The position numbers were made by a program, and so were the translations under genes. From positions 1,426,001-1,490,000 of the forward strand of contig NZ_CP025938.1 of the NCBI RefSeq assembly GCF_002893765.1: a DNA stretch of 64,000 nucleotides. The letters are read 5' to 3'. This DNA is from Tamlana carrageenivorans (GTDB lineage Bacteria > Bacteroidota > Bacteroidia > Flavobacteriales > Flavobacteriaceae). Under the pieces are notes generated by a model that saw only the letters and a list, made by a program, of their open reading frames with translations, was not told the DNA's origin and did not search any database. Each line of letters opens with the position of its first letter. Within the stretch, counting starts at the first letter, position 1. Below are positions 1-7,781 of the stretch, piece by piece.

Positions 1-46
1 AGCACTTACTACTTCTATTTCTGGAACTATTAATTGTTCACTATTG

Positions 47-940
47 TTAATCTGATTCTGTATCATCTTCAAGGTTATTTTGTGGTTCTGTAATGTCATC
101 GACAGCAACTATCTCTTCTTTTAAGTTTTCTATTTCTGATTTCCGTTTTAACACGTCTTCCAAAATTGTTGATTGAAGACTTGGATACTTTTTATAGATA
201 TGCTTAAGCCCTTCCACCGTTTCACAATTAAGAATTTCTTTTTGTGCCGTTTTTAAGTCTGTACTTTCATTACACCAATTCATTAATCTTTTTCCAGTTG
301 AAGAATTGATCACAAACTCAGGTTTATTCATAAATAGTCCTGTTCTGTCTTTAGAGGCTCTTGCCAAATGATTATCGTTTACAATTTCAAAATTGGCTGT
401 TAACTCGTATTCAAAGCCTTCACGCGTAATTTCTTTAGTTCCATGCTTAACAACACTAGTTCTACCGTTAGAATTCACATCCATTGAATAATCAATTTTT
501 CTTCTAACTGTAGTAATTACATGAACCTTAGATTGTAAAATAGCATCAATAAATGCTTGATGACGTGGAGTAATTTTTGCCCAATCCTGAAATCTACCCC
601 CTAATTGCTCATGAATATCTAAACAACCTCCAGCTCCATTCCATTCATGAGTAATACTGTCAATTATAACAACTTCCATCCCTGAATTTTCACATAGTTT
701 AATAGCTTTAATATAGTTTTCTGGCGAATAAGGTGGATTTAGATTTAACACATTAAAATTCCCCATATTAGCATATAAGCTTGCAGAACCATTTTCCGTA
801 TCTATAACAGCAATTTTACTGTAATCTCCTGTTATACCTAAGCCCAGAAGCAAGGCTGAATATGTTTTTCCAAAACCAGAAGCACCCGAAATTCCAATTC
901 TAAGTTTTACTTCTTGACGTTTTGCTACTTGTAATTCCAT
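47..940 (-). CDS. Phage-type RecA-fold AAA ATPase (AAA_24/Sak4-like)
   Basis: A 297-residue P-loop ATPase with a clear Walker A (GASGFGKT, about residues 19-26), a Walker B-like VVIIDS (about 90-95), and the general shape of the small RecA-fold ATPases encoded by phages and integrated elements. The Sak4-type single-strand annealing/recombination proteins are the closest functional class I can suggest; that assignment is inference, since only the fold is visible. The C-terminal 60 residues are acidic and probably disordered. It lies on the minus strand about 105 bp downstream of a small hypothetical gene, so the two may be co-transcribed. Location in an element that ends at a tRNA-linked integrase fits a role in element recombination or replication. 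ATG start at 940. Confidence 0.7.
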   Translation of the reverse strand: MELQVAKRQEVKLRIGISGASGFGKTYSALLLGLGITGDYSKIAVIDTENGSASLYANMGNFNVLNLNPPYSPENYIKAIKLCENSGMEVVIIDSITHEWNGAGGCLDIHEQLGGRFQDWAKITPRHQAFIDAILQSKVHVITTVRRKIDYSMDVNSNGRTSVVKHGTKEITREGFEYELTANFEIVNDNHLARASKDRTGLFMNKPEFVINSSTGKRLMNWCNESTDLKTAQKEILNCETVEGLKHIYKKYPSLQSTILEDVLKRKSEIENLKEEIVAVDDITEPQNNLEDDTESD

Positions 941-1044
941 AATATATTTTCATTAAAATTTTAACAAATACTTAATTAGACATGTATATAAAAAACAAAA
1001 GAGCCAATAATGGCTCTTTGATTATTCTTTATAATCAACACTTA

Positions 1045-1386
1045 TTAGAATACATCAGATTCTTCAACAACATTCTCCGCTACAGCTTTATCTGAATTTT
1101 CTCGATATTCCCAACGATGTTCTAACGTGATGATTTCTCCTGTTTCTGGAAGTGCAAATTCATAAGGTTCAGTTGTTACCTTAACAATTTCACCAGGAAA
1201 CTGCATACCTATAAGTTGCTTACAACTTTCTTCGTCAAAAGTACAAGACACTGTACAGGTCTTAGCAGTAAAATACATTCTGCCATTTGACTTACTTTTT
1301 ACTGGAGCAATTTCGCCTTGAAGTACTAATACGAAAAACTCGCCTTTTTCTGATTCTCTCTTTTTGTAATCTTTAATTGTTACCAT
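1045..1386 (-). CDS. Small hypothetical protein of the integrated element
   Basis: A 113-residue protein without signal peptide or membrane segment. It is beta-rich, with alternating hydrophobic positions in its first 75 residues (EFFVLVLQGEI; MYFTAKTCTVSCTF) and an acidic end (ESDVF). An acidic tail after a small beta domain recalls single-stranded DNA-binding proteins, and phage recombinases such as the neighbouring ATPase are often encoded next to an SSB. I cannot see a definite OB-fold signature, so this is only a suggestion. ATG start at 1386; the ATPase gene follows downstream on the same strand. Confidence 0.55.
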   Translation of the reverse strand: MVTIKDYKKRESEKGEFFVLVLQGEIAPVKSKSNGRMYFTAKTCTVSCTFDEESCKQLIGMQFPGEIVKVTTEPYEFALPETGEIITLEHRWEYRENSDKAVAENVVEESDVF

Positions 1387-1573
1387 GATACACGTTTATA
1401 TTAAAATCATGGCGGGAGACTATCCCCCACCTCAAGATTAGGGAGGGGTGTTTTGCTATTTATAAGTCGTTTATGGAAATGTAGTCTTTGTTTAAAAAAT
1501 TAAAAATATTTTTTTAGAAAAAACCTATTAAGTTGGCGTGACAACTTGCCAAGTTTTTATTATGAAATAAGTA

Positions 1574-2005
1574 TTAAGATTTAGATTGTTCCATTCCAGT
1601 CGAAATACTTTCAAATACACCTTTTACAGAACATATTACTTTATACATGCCATTAACCATCAAATAGTCATCCTTTTTACGCACTGAGAATGATTTATTT
1701 ATAAAAACATGATTTCCAAATCCAGCATAGTAATAATTAAACATATCTTTAACTATCTCAATACCTTCAATTTTAATTGCTGTTTGATGTCTTGTTAAAA
1801 CTTCTCTAATTTTTAAGTATAACTTTTCATCCTCAAACATATTGGTCTGGTAACAGCATAGTTTTTCACTTTCAATGGTGTAAAGCAAAATACCACCTGC
1901 ATTACCCATGGCACCAGAATCAGCTATTTCGGTATAAATAATTTGCTCAAGAGGTGTTTTATTAAACGTTTGAAGGGTTATGTTTTTTGGGGTTTCAGTT
2001 TTCAT
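1574..2005 (-). CDS. Hypothetical protein, last gene of the HNH operon
   Basis: A 143-residue soluble protein that I do not recognise. It begins at an ATG at 2005, 33 bp downstream of the HNH-protein stop codon on the same strand, so it probably belongs to that transcript. It has a central block with aromatic residues (MFNYYYAGFGNHVFI) and no Cys pairs, transmembrane segment or signal peptide. Context (last gene after a lipoprotein and a membrane HNH protein, inside an integrated element) suggests an accessory or partner function, but nothing in the sequence says which. Confidence 0.5.
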   Translation of the reverse strand: MKTETPKNITLQTFNKTPLEQIIYTEIADSGAMGNAGGILLYTIESEKLCCYQTNMFEDEKLYLKIREVLTRHQTAIKIEGIEIVKDMFNYYYAGFGNHVFINKSFSVRKKDDYLMVNGMYKVICSVKGVFESISTGMEQSKS

Positions 2006-2038
2006 TGTTGTATTTGGATTGATAATTTTTATGAATGA

Positions 2039-3745
2039 TTAAAAAGGCAAATCCTCCTCCTCTTCTACTTCATTTGAGTCATAATTAGTATAATTTATAA
2101 CATAATCATCAAGATTTGGAACCTTTCTAAATAGTTCAACATCACTTAATCCTTTTACAAATAAATCTGCTGAATACCTTTCAGACTTCTTCTTGAATTC
2201 GTACTCATCTAATGAATTCATATAGATTTTATCTAATGCTTTATAAAATACACTCCTGCTAATGACATTACCATAACATTTAAAACACACGCCATTATGG
2301 AAATACCGATATTGTGGTAAATACCCTATGCCGTCACACCTAGAACAAGCAGGCCTTTCTCTTGATACTTCTTTTAAACTTCCATCAACCAACGAATAAG
2401 TATAAACTGGTATTGTTTGATTCTCATGTCTTTTTAAATGGCAGGTACGACATAAAGTTTCAAGCGCGTCATCTTTAACCTCCCACGGAAACTTACCTTT
2501 TAAATAATAATTATGGTGCACATGATTTTTTACACTTCTATCTCCACAATCTTGACATGCGTAATTATCTCTTAATAGAATTTTTAGTCTTTTAAACCGC
2601 CACTCAAAAGTCATTAACAAGTCTCCATAAAATATATCGTTACATTCTTTCAAAATCAATAAATCTGAAACTGTTTGACTTTTATCCAAACCCTCAATCA
2701 TCTCTTTCTTCCATAATTTAAAATCGTATTTAGAAGCACGAGAATTAGCATATTCTATATCAATCTGTTTAGGTACTGGTTTCGTATTGGTAACTACTTT
2801 TTTAATTGAACCTTTTTTTATATCAACAGCTTTGGACGCAGACAACTCTGATTTAATTACAAATACAGCAATAATATATACACCGAGTAAAATTATAATA
2901 GTTAGTGTAACATAAGAAAGAGGATACTTAGTTACATTACTTTCACGCATTTCCTTAGCCAATATTTCCTCCTGCTTTTCTGAATCGGATTCATAGAATG
3001 AAATTGGTAAATCAATACTACTTCTTTTAGAAGTTACACTTTGAGAAACACTTCCTCTTCCTCGTGAAGACTGTTCACCTCTTATAGGAGCACGATATTG
3101 TTCACCCAATACGGGTAAAGACTTGATAGGCGATGAGTCTATTCTATGTCTAAGCTTTCTCTTTTTTGTAGGAGGGGCTGTGTTTGCATTTTTAATTGAA
3201 TCTTGTTTAACTATTGAATTTTTAAAATTCTTTAGGGAAATCCAATTTTCATCCAATTTTATAAATTTTTTGTTATTTAAGTTAAATGCATAATACTCAA
3301 AATAACACAATTCATTGAAAAGATTTTCAACATCTCGTCCAAAATAAAAACATCTATTATGAAACATAACAAACATAGTTTGTTTTGGAAACAAATGACC
3401 TACATAGTTATAACTTACTGAATCACTCTCAAATAATGCCGCAGTTAAAAAATAACTCGTACCGCCATCTGAAGCAGAGCTCGAAAACTCTACTAAGGCA
3501 TCAGTTTTACCATCAAAATTATAGTCAAAATAATTTACAGCGTTAATCTGGTCTATTTGGTAATAAACAATTTCTCCAAATTCATTAATTTCAGGTTGTT
3601 TAATATGAAGATTGAAGAAATCATTAAATTCATTTTTAAGCTCAATATTGTTTTCTAATTCTTTCTGGGCTTTGCTATTTACTTGTGATTGTAAAACACT
3701 ACATAATGAAAAAATAAAGACAGAAATAAACCCTTTAACCCCCAC
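2039..3745 (-). CDS. Signal-peptide/transmembrane protein with cytoplasmic HNH and zinc-ribbon domains
   Basis: A 568-residue multidomain protein. Residues 1-20 look like a signal peptide. Residues 30-170 form an extracytoplasmic domain with an EF-hand-like loop (D74 to D82, DYNFDGKTD). Residues 190-270 are a Ser/Arg-rich linker. One membrane span lies at about 276-297, followed by Lys-rich sequence, so the C-terminal half should be cytoplasmic. An HNH nuclease-type domain covers about 390-442: C397, C400, the HVHH block at 408-411, C432, C435, H440. A DnaJ-like zinc ribbon follows (C467, C470, C487, C490), then an acidic tail. The start is GTG, 6 nt after the lipoprotein stop, so the two genes are translationally close. 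A periplasmic sensor fused to a cytoplasmic nuclease domain is unusual. HNH activity is inferred from the motif; function unknown. Confidence 0.65.
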   Translation of the reverse strand: MGVKGFISVFIFSLCSVLQSQVNSKAQKELENNIELKNEFNDFFNLHIKQPEINEFGEIVYYQIDQINAVNYFDYNFDGKTDALVEFSSSASDGGTSYFLTAALFESDSVSYNYVGHLFPKQTMFVMFHNRCFYFGRDVENLFNELCYFEYYAFNLNNKKFIKLDENWISLKNFKNSIVKQDSIKNANTAPPTKKRKLRHRIDSSPIKSLPVLGEQYRAPIRGEQSSRGRGSVSQSVTSKRSSIDLPISFYESDSEKQEEILAKEMRESNVTKYPLSYVTLTIIILLGVYIIAVFVIKSELSASKAVDIKKGSIKKVVTNTKPVPKQIDIEYANSRASKYDFKLWKKEMIEGLDKSQTVSDLLILKECNDIFYGDLLMTFEWRFKRLKILLRDNYACQDCGDRSVKNHVHHNYYLKGKFPWEVKDDALETLCRTCHLKRHENQTIPVYTYSLVDGSLKEVSRERPACSRCDGIGYLPQYRYFHNGVCFKCYGNVISRSVFYKALDKIYMNSLDEYEFKKKSERYSADLFVKGLSDVELFRKVPNLDDYVINYTNYDSNEVEEEEDLPF

Positions 3746-3751
3746 TTGTTG

Positions 3752-4615
3752 TTATTTTAAGTATGTGAGTAATAAAACACCAGAGGTTCGAGTATTAGTA
3801 AAACTTACTCTATTTGGGTAATTATTTTCATCATATTGATAAGTTGCTGAATATATCTCTTCTCCATCTCTAAGTACTTTCTTTACATTATTCTTAAAAA
3901 GTTTTAACCCCATATCCTCAGAGGAAATATAATCAAAACCAGTACAAGTATATTGAAACATTAAATTATAGTTTTCAACCAAATTATAAAATGGATTAGG
4001 CTTATCATCAAACTCAAATGTATAATCGTAATTAGAAGTAGCTGTACCTCCCGAGGTATTAAACTCCTTCTTATTCATCTTACTAACCTTTCCTTCTGAA
4101 TAGTCGAAAGTTAACTTTTCCCACAAACCTACACCATCAATAAACCATTCTACAGTTTGGAGCTTTCCGTCATCATAATAAGTAAATTGATAATCTATGA
4201 AAGACTCATCTTTCTGGATTCTAATAAGTGTATCATCCTCATAATAATATTTTAAAACTTGTGTATAATCATGATTAATAAAGGCTTCTAAGTCAAATAC
4301 ATCAGGGTTAAAAGTTTCCTCTGCTAGTTGTATGTTACCACGATAACTTTTAGATATTTTACCTTTACTATTGTACTCGTAATAATTTAACTCTCCACTA
4401 CAATCATCTAAAAAGGTATATTTTAATTTATCATTTTCATAAATAAACTGAGTTGAAACTTCCCAATCATTCGAGTTTTGTTTTTTTATAGATGTAATGT
4501 ATTTCTGGGTTTCATCTGTGTTATTTTCTTTTTCATCTGAAGTTTCTTCACTACTACAAGAAACTGATACTAAGCCCAACATTACAAGGCTTAATTTTAA
4601 AAATTGTTTTTTCAT
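3752..4615 (-). CDS. Hypothetical lipoprotein
   Basis: A 287-residue lipoprotein. The N-terminus is a short signal sequence ending in a lipobox with Cys at about residue 20 (GLVSVSC), followed by an acidic Ser/Glu/Asp linker. The rest is a string of short beta-rich segments with Tyr-Asp repeats (LKYTFLDDC, INHDYTQVLKYYYEDD, YTFEFDDKPNPFYN), a pattern common in Bacteroidota surface lipoproteins with YD-like or DUF4595-type repeats. It is the first gene of a minus-strand set and ends 6 nt before the HNH protein. Which leaflet or face of the membrane it sits on cannot be told. Confidence 0.6.
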   Translation of the reverse strand: MKKQFLKLSLVMLGLVSVSCSSEETSDEKENNTDETQKYITSIKKQNSNDWEVSTQFIYENDKLKYTFLDDCSGELNYYEYNSKGKISKSYRGNIQLAEETFNPDVFDLEAFINHDYTQVLKYYYEDDTLIRIQKDESFIDYQFTYYDDGKLQTVEWFIDGVGLWEKLTFDYSEGKVSKMNKKEFNTSGGTATSNYDYTFEFDDKPNPFYNLVENYNLMFQYTCTGFDYISSEDMGLKLFKNNVKKVLRDGEEIYSATYQYDENNYPNRVSFTNTRTSGVLLLTYLK

Positions 4616-4827
4616 TTTAAGAATTTAGGTTAAGATTATTCCGTTTATTATCAATAGTATATTAAACATGAATAAGTTCAATTAAATAGTTTTATAGTTT
4701 TCATTTTGTAACAAAAACAATTAGATAGAATTAATATAAAAAATCTTCTTTTCAAATATAAATAAAACAGTTATGATGTATCATAACCCTCTAAAAAAGA
4801 TTTATAATCACCTTGCCGTATCTAATT

Positions 4828-5055
4828 ATGACAGATACAGAAAAGGCATATCTACAATCAATTGGCAGAAACATTTCTACCATCAGAAGACAAAAAAATC
4901 TTAGTCAACTTGATGTCTGTGCTATAATAGAAATGGAAAAGCCCAACCTTTCCGCCATCGAAAATGGCAGGCAAAATGTAACTGCTTTAACTTTAAAAAA
5001 AATAGCAGATGCCATTGAGGTAAAAGTAGCCGACTTTTTTATTTTTAAAGCTTAA
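4828..5055 (+). CDS. XRE-family helix-turn-helix regulator
   Basis: A small DNA-binding protein of about 75 residues, essentially one XRE/Cro-type HTH domain: IGRNISTIRRQKNLSQ, then the recognition-helix region MEKPNLSAIENG and the closing LKKIADAIEV. I take the ATG at 4828 as start; the frame is open to a TTG at 4813 but the extra five residues add nothing to the domain. It is divergent from the lipoprotein/HNH operon, with about 210 bp between them, so it may regulate that operon. That target is inference. Confidence 0.75.
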   Translation: MTDTEKAYLQSIGRNISTIRRQKNLSQLDVCAIIEMEKPNLSAIENGRQNVTALTLKKIADAIEVKVADFFIFKA

Positions 5056-5144
5056 ATGTAATAAACAGCTACTTCGTAGTTAATTTCATTCTCAATCTTA
5101 ATATCATCATTTAGTTCCTCTTCGTTTTATTCTTGCCTTAGAAA

Positions 5145-5358
5145 AGAATAAAATTGACTCAAGAAAACGAAATTAAGACTATTGATCCCCAACATTAGTA
5201 CTGGCATTTATTGATACCCTTTGGAAGAAGCTGCTGAAATAGCAATTAAAACTATAACCAAATACAGTTCTTCCAAAATTGAGTCCATTACTTTTGTTTG
5301 TTTTAGTGACGACAATTACAGTATTTACAATAGAAAGTTAAACATAAAGGGAAGCTAA
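5145..5358 (+). pseudogene. Decayed macro-domain (ADP-ribose-binding) gene fragment
   Basis: This stretch has no intact ORF, but the plus strand still reads as the C-terminal part of a macro domain. One frame gives KLTQENEIKTI (to about 5183). After a frame change comes PNISTGIY, then an in-frame TGA (5212-5214) where the family has Gly, then YPLEEAAEIAIKTI, then SITFVCFSDDNYSIYNRKL, with the stop at 5356-5358. NISTGIYGYPLEEAA and the hydrophobic 'FVCF.D..Y.IY' end are hallmarks of macro domains. The N-terminal two thirds are missing. The 3' end overlaps the integrase stop by a few bases. The gene is dead by one frameshift, one stop and truncation. Confidence 0.7.
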
Positions 5359-6557
5359 CCGCTTCCCTTTAACTTTTCTATCTCAATACTAATTTTCTTC
5401 TGCACTACCTTACCATAACTTTCTTGGGTTATTTTCATACTGGAATGACCTAATAATTCACTAACAATTTCCATAGACACATTATTATAAAGCAAAACTG
5501 TCGATGCAAATGTACGTCTAGCCATATGCGTTGTAAGGTTCTTTTCTATTCCAGAAATGGCAGCTATTTCCTTTAAATAAGAATTATATTTTTGATTACT
5601 AATTCTAGGAAAAACCTTCATTTCATGGCTAACATAATTATCTAAAATAGTTTCAGCTTTAGGAAGTAAAGGAATTGATAATGCTTTAGATGTTTTCTTT
5701 CTATTCATTTTAATCCATCTGTTTTTATCAAAACCAACAACGATATTTTTAGGTTCTAAATCCATTAATTCAGTATAAGCCAATCCTGTGTAACAACAGA
5801 AAACAAACAAGTCCTTTACTAGTTTTAGCCGAGGTTGTGAAAACACATGATTTTCTAACTTAATAAGTTCTTCAGGCGACAAAAAGACTATGCTGTTTTT
5901 TGTTCTTTTGGCTTTATACAACATAAAAGGATCTTTATCTAAATCACCCTCAGCAACAGCTATTCTAATAGGCTTTCTAAAGCGCTGTATTATCTTATTT
6001 ATAGTAGCTTGCCCTAAACTCTTTTCTGTTTTTAAATAGTACTCTAAATCCGCTAAAAATTGAAGGTTTAATTTATTTAGAGGGTAATCTGTGCGCTTAT
6101 ATTTATATTTAATGAAATCTTTAACATGTTTATAGGAATAATCAAACTTTACCCAAGTAGCTCTTTGAATATCTATTCCTATAAGCTTTTTTAGAGATTC
6201 TAAATAACGTTTAAAAGCATCTAATGCACCTTTATCCTTTTGTGTTTTTTCTCCCTTATATTGAAGATAAACATCCTCAACAGTAAAGCTTTGCTCCTTA
6301 ACTTGAAGCATTAAAAAAGCCTGACTAAGTTTTGTCTTAATCAGGCTTAATTGTGTGTTTATTAGTTCTGCATCGGGTTGAGGGCGTTTAACCACTTGTT
6401 GTTTTCTATGCCAGTAGGCTGGATTTATAAATTTACCTGTAGCAAATTGTTTTCTATCCTTTAAATAGGTAATTCTACATATAAGAGAAGCTCTTTTATC
6501 TTTTCTTATTCTACTGGTCGATATAACAAATAATATATGAAGTTTACTTGAGTTCAT
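5355..6557 (-). CDS. Tyrosine recombinase/integrase
   Basis: A 400-residue site-specific integrase: an N-terminal arm-binding part, a SAM-like core-binding domain (about 105-215) and a C-terminal catalytic domain. Visible catalytic residues are H344 and R347 (HMARR), H371 (LLGHSS) and the nucleophile Y381 (QESYGKV). The usual first catalytic Arg is replaced: the box reads TGLAYTEL with Ala at about 260. Loss of this Arg is known in Bacteroidota integrases of the CTnDOT type. The gene lies next to a tRNA 3' end, with repeats typical of arm sites between them. It probably integrates and excises the element occupying the left 7 kb. ATG start at 6557. Confidence 0.88.
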   Translation of the reverse strand: MNSSKLHILFVISTSRIRKDKRASLICRITYLKDRKQFATGKFINPAYWHRKQQVVKRPQPDAELINTQLSLIKTKLSQAFLMLQVKEQSFTVEDVYLQYKGEKTQKDKGALDAFKRYLESLKKLIGIDIQRATWVKFDYSYKHVKDFIKYKYKRTDYPLNKLNLQFLADLEYYLKTEKSLGQATINKIIQRFRKPIRIAVAEGDLDKDPFMLYKAKRTKNSIVFLSPEELIKLENHVFSQPRLKLVKDLFVFCCYTGLAYTELMDLEPKNIVVGFDKNRWIKMNRKKTSKALSIPLLPKAETILDNYVSHEMKVFPRISNQKYNSYLKEIAAISGIEKNLTTHMARRTFASTVLLYNNVSMEIVSELLGHSSMKITQESYGKVVQKKISIEIEKLKGSG

Positions 6558-6581
6558 TTCTTAAAATTTAATTGGTTAATT

Positions 6582-6851
6582 ATAGGTGAGATTGCTATAA
6601 TCTCTTTTAGTGGAAAAATTATCATTGTGTGATATTTCAATCTAGATGATGAGTTAGTATATATACATCAACAAGATTCTTTATTAAAAACAACCTATGA
6701 AGATGAGTATTAAATTGGATATCACTAAAATTTAGAGGAGTTAAAATCAGAAGGTTTAATCACAAACAATATGATCCGAGATATCTAGAAGTTTTAAAAT
6801 GAAGAAGGTGTATCATTAGATTCAATAATCTATTAAAGTTTTACTAGGTAA
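6582..6851 (+). pseudogene. Possible decayed ORF between integrase and tRNA
   Basis: A plus-strand frame reads like protein for about 70 codons from 6645 (LDDELVYIHQQDSLLKTTYE, then NLEELKSEGLITNNMIRDI, then NEEGVSLDSIIY), but it is broken by TAA at 6711 and 6726, TAG at 6786, TAA at 6795 and 6834, plus a TGA at 6630. No frame change is needed to follow it. The family is not recognised. It may be a remnant gene of the element; coincidence is also possible. Confidence 0.35.
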
Positions 6852-6855
6852 AAAC

Positions 6856-6926
6856 TGCAACCTTTTTAATTTCAATTGCAACCTTATATGCAACCTTTTA
6901 CTACCAAAAAACTTGGCAACTTGGCT
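6856..6926. repeat. Short direct repeats, candidate integrase arm-type sites
   Basis: TGCAACCTT occurs three times (6856-6864, 6877-6885, 6889-6897), spaced 21 and 12 bp, close to two turns and one turn of the helix. An adjacent tandem ACTTGGCA/ACTTGGCT follows (6911-6926). Lying between the integrase gene and the tRNA 3' end, these are plausible arm-binding sites for the recombinase. Binding is inferred. Confidence 0.4.
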
Positions 6927-6981
6927 TTAAAAGAAAAATGGTATAAGTGTGTAAAATGCAGGAGTACTATAGAATAAGCAC

Positions 6982-7018
6982 AAAAAAAGCCCAAACTACA
7001 TTTGTAATTTAGGCTTTA
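6982..7018 (-). terminator. Rho-independent terminator after the tRNA
   Basis: On the minus strand the sequence forms a stem of about 13 bp (AAGCCTAAATTAC pairing with GTAGTTTGGGCTT, one G-T wobble) around an AAAT loop, followed by a run of T. It sits 4 nt after the tRNA 3' end. Confidence 0.75.
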
Positions 7019-7021
7019 AGG

Positions 7022-7095
7022 TGGTCCCACCTGGGCTCGAACCAGGGACTTTCTGATTATGAGTCAGATACTCTAACCAACTGAGTTATAGGACC
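7022..7095 (-). tRNA. tRNA with CAT anticodon (Met, or Ile2 if lysidine-modified)
   Basis: A full cloverleaf on the minus strand. The acceptor stem is GGTCCTA/TGGGACC (one T-G pair), the anticodon arm TCTGA-CTCATAA-TCAGA with anticodon CAT, the T arm CCTGG-TTCGAGC-CCAGG, and the discriminator A; CCA is not encoded. CAT can mean elongator Met or the lysidine-modified Ile2 tRNA, and the sequence alone does not settle it; the fMet-type acceptor mismatch is absent. The integrase gene lies downstream of its 3' end, which is the usual arrangement for a tRNA used as attachment site. Confidence 0.92.
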
Positions 7096-7143
7096 GAAAT
7101 TGGAGTGCAATATTACTACTTATTTTAATACCTCACAAGAAAA

Positions 7144-7548
7144 TTATTCCTTTATCTCTTGGCATAACTCAATTAATACGCCGTTAGAAGATTTTGGATG
7201 TAAAAAGACCACCAGCTTATTATCGGCACCTCTTTTAGGCGTTTCATTAAGAATACTGAAACCTTCCTTTTTAAGCCGCTCAACCTCAGCATAAATGTCA
7301 TCTACATCAAAAGCAATATGATGCACACCCTCCCCTTTTTTATCAATAAACTTTGCAATGGGACTATCGTTTCGGGTGGCTTCGAGCAGTTCAATTTTAT
7401 TTTCACCAACTTGAAAAAAAGACGTGTTTACACCTTCACTAGTTACCATTTCAGTTTTATAATGCGGTTTTCCCAACAACTTTGAGAATAAATCGTTGGA
7501 ATCTTCTAGACTTTTAACAGCAATACCGACATGTTCAATTTTCTTCAT
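7144..7548 (-). CDS. mce: Methylmalonyl-CoA epimerase
   Basis: Interconverts (2R)- and (2S)-methylmalonyl-CoA in the propionyl-CoA/succinyl-CoA pathway. About 134 residues of the vicinal oxygen chelate fold: the N-terminal HVGIAV box supplies the first metal-binding His, VHHIAFDVDD the second, and the late IELCQ segment a metal-binding Glu. The start is placed at the ATG at 7548 (MKKIEHVGIAV); the frame is open for four more residues but the family begins here. It is transcribed towards the tRNA and divergently from rbfA. Confidence 0.9.
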   Translation of the reverse strand: MKKIEHVGIAVKSLEDSNDLFSKLLGKPHYKTEMVTSEGVNTSFFQVGENKIELLEATRNDSPIAKFIDKKGEGVHHIAFDVDDIYAEVERLKKEGFSILNETPKRGADNKLVVFLHPKSSNGVLIELCQEIKE

Positions 7549-7737
7549 AAAACAAATCAACCTTTATTTAATTACTGAGTTACGGACCTTCCTACGCCAA
7601 TATGATTGATTACCATCTAAATAAACACGATATGAACTTATTTAAACCACAACCAAAAAAACATCATGAAACGAACCCAAACAACAATCAAAATACGAAA
7701 ATAACCAACTAAAGCCTTTAAAATCTCTAAATATCCG

Positions 7738-7745
7738 TATTTTTG
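7738..7745 (+). promoter_or_regulatory. Flavobacterial -7 promoter element of rbfA
   Basis: TATTTTTG matches the Bacteroidota TAnnTTTG -7 element. It overlaps the TTG at 7743 that would open the longest rbfA frame, so that TTG cannot lie inside the mRNA and the true start must be downstream. Confidence 0.6.
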
Positions 7746-7781
7746 CAGTCTAAACCTCTAAGGGTTATAATTTTTTATACT

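Noticed and set aside
6645..6851. Genetic-code reassignment of TAA/TAG
   Set aside because: All other genes of the element use ordinary stop codons and end normally; decay by C-to-T change explains the pattern more simply.
7738..7781. Longer rbfA with TTG start at 7743
   Set aside because: The TTG lies in the -7 promoter element and the added 13 residues do not match the family.
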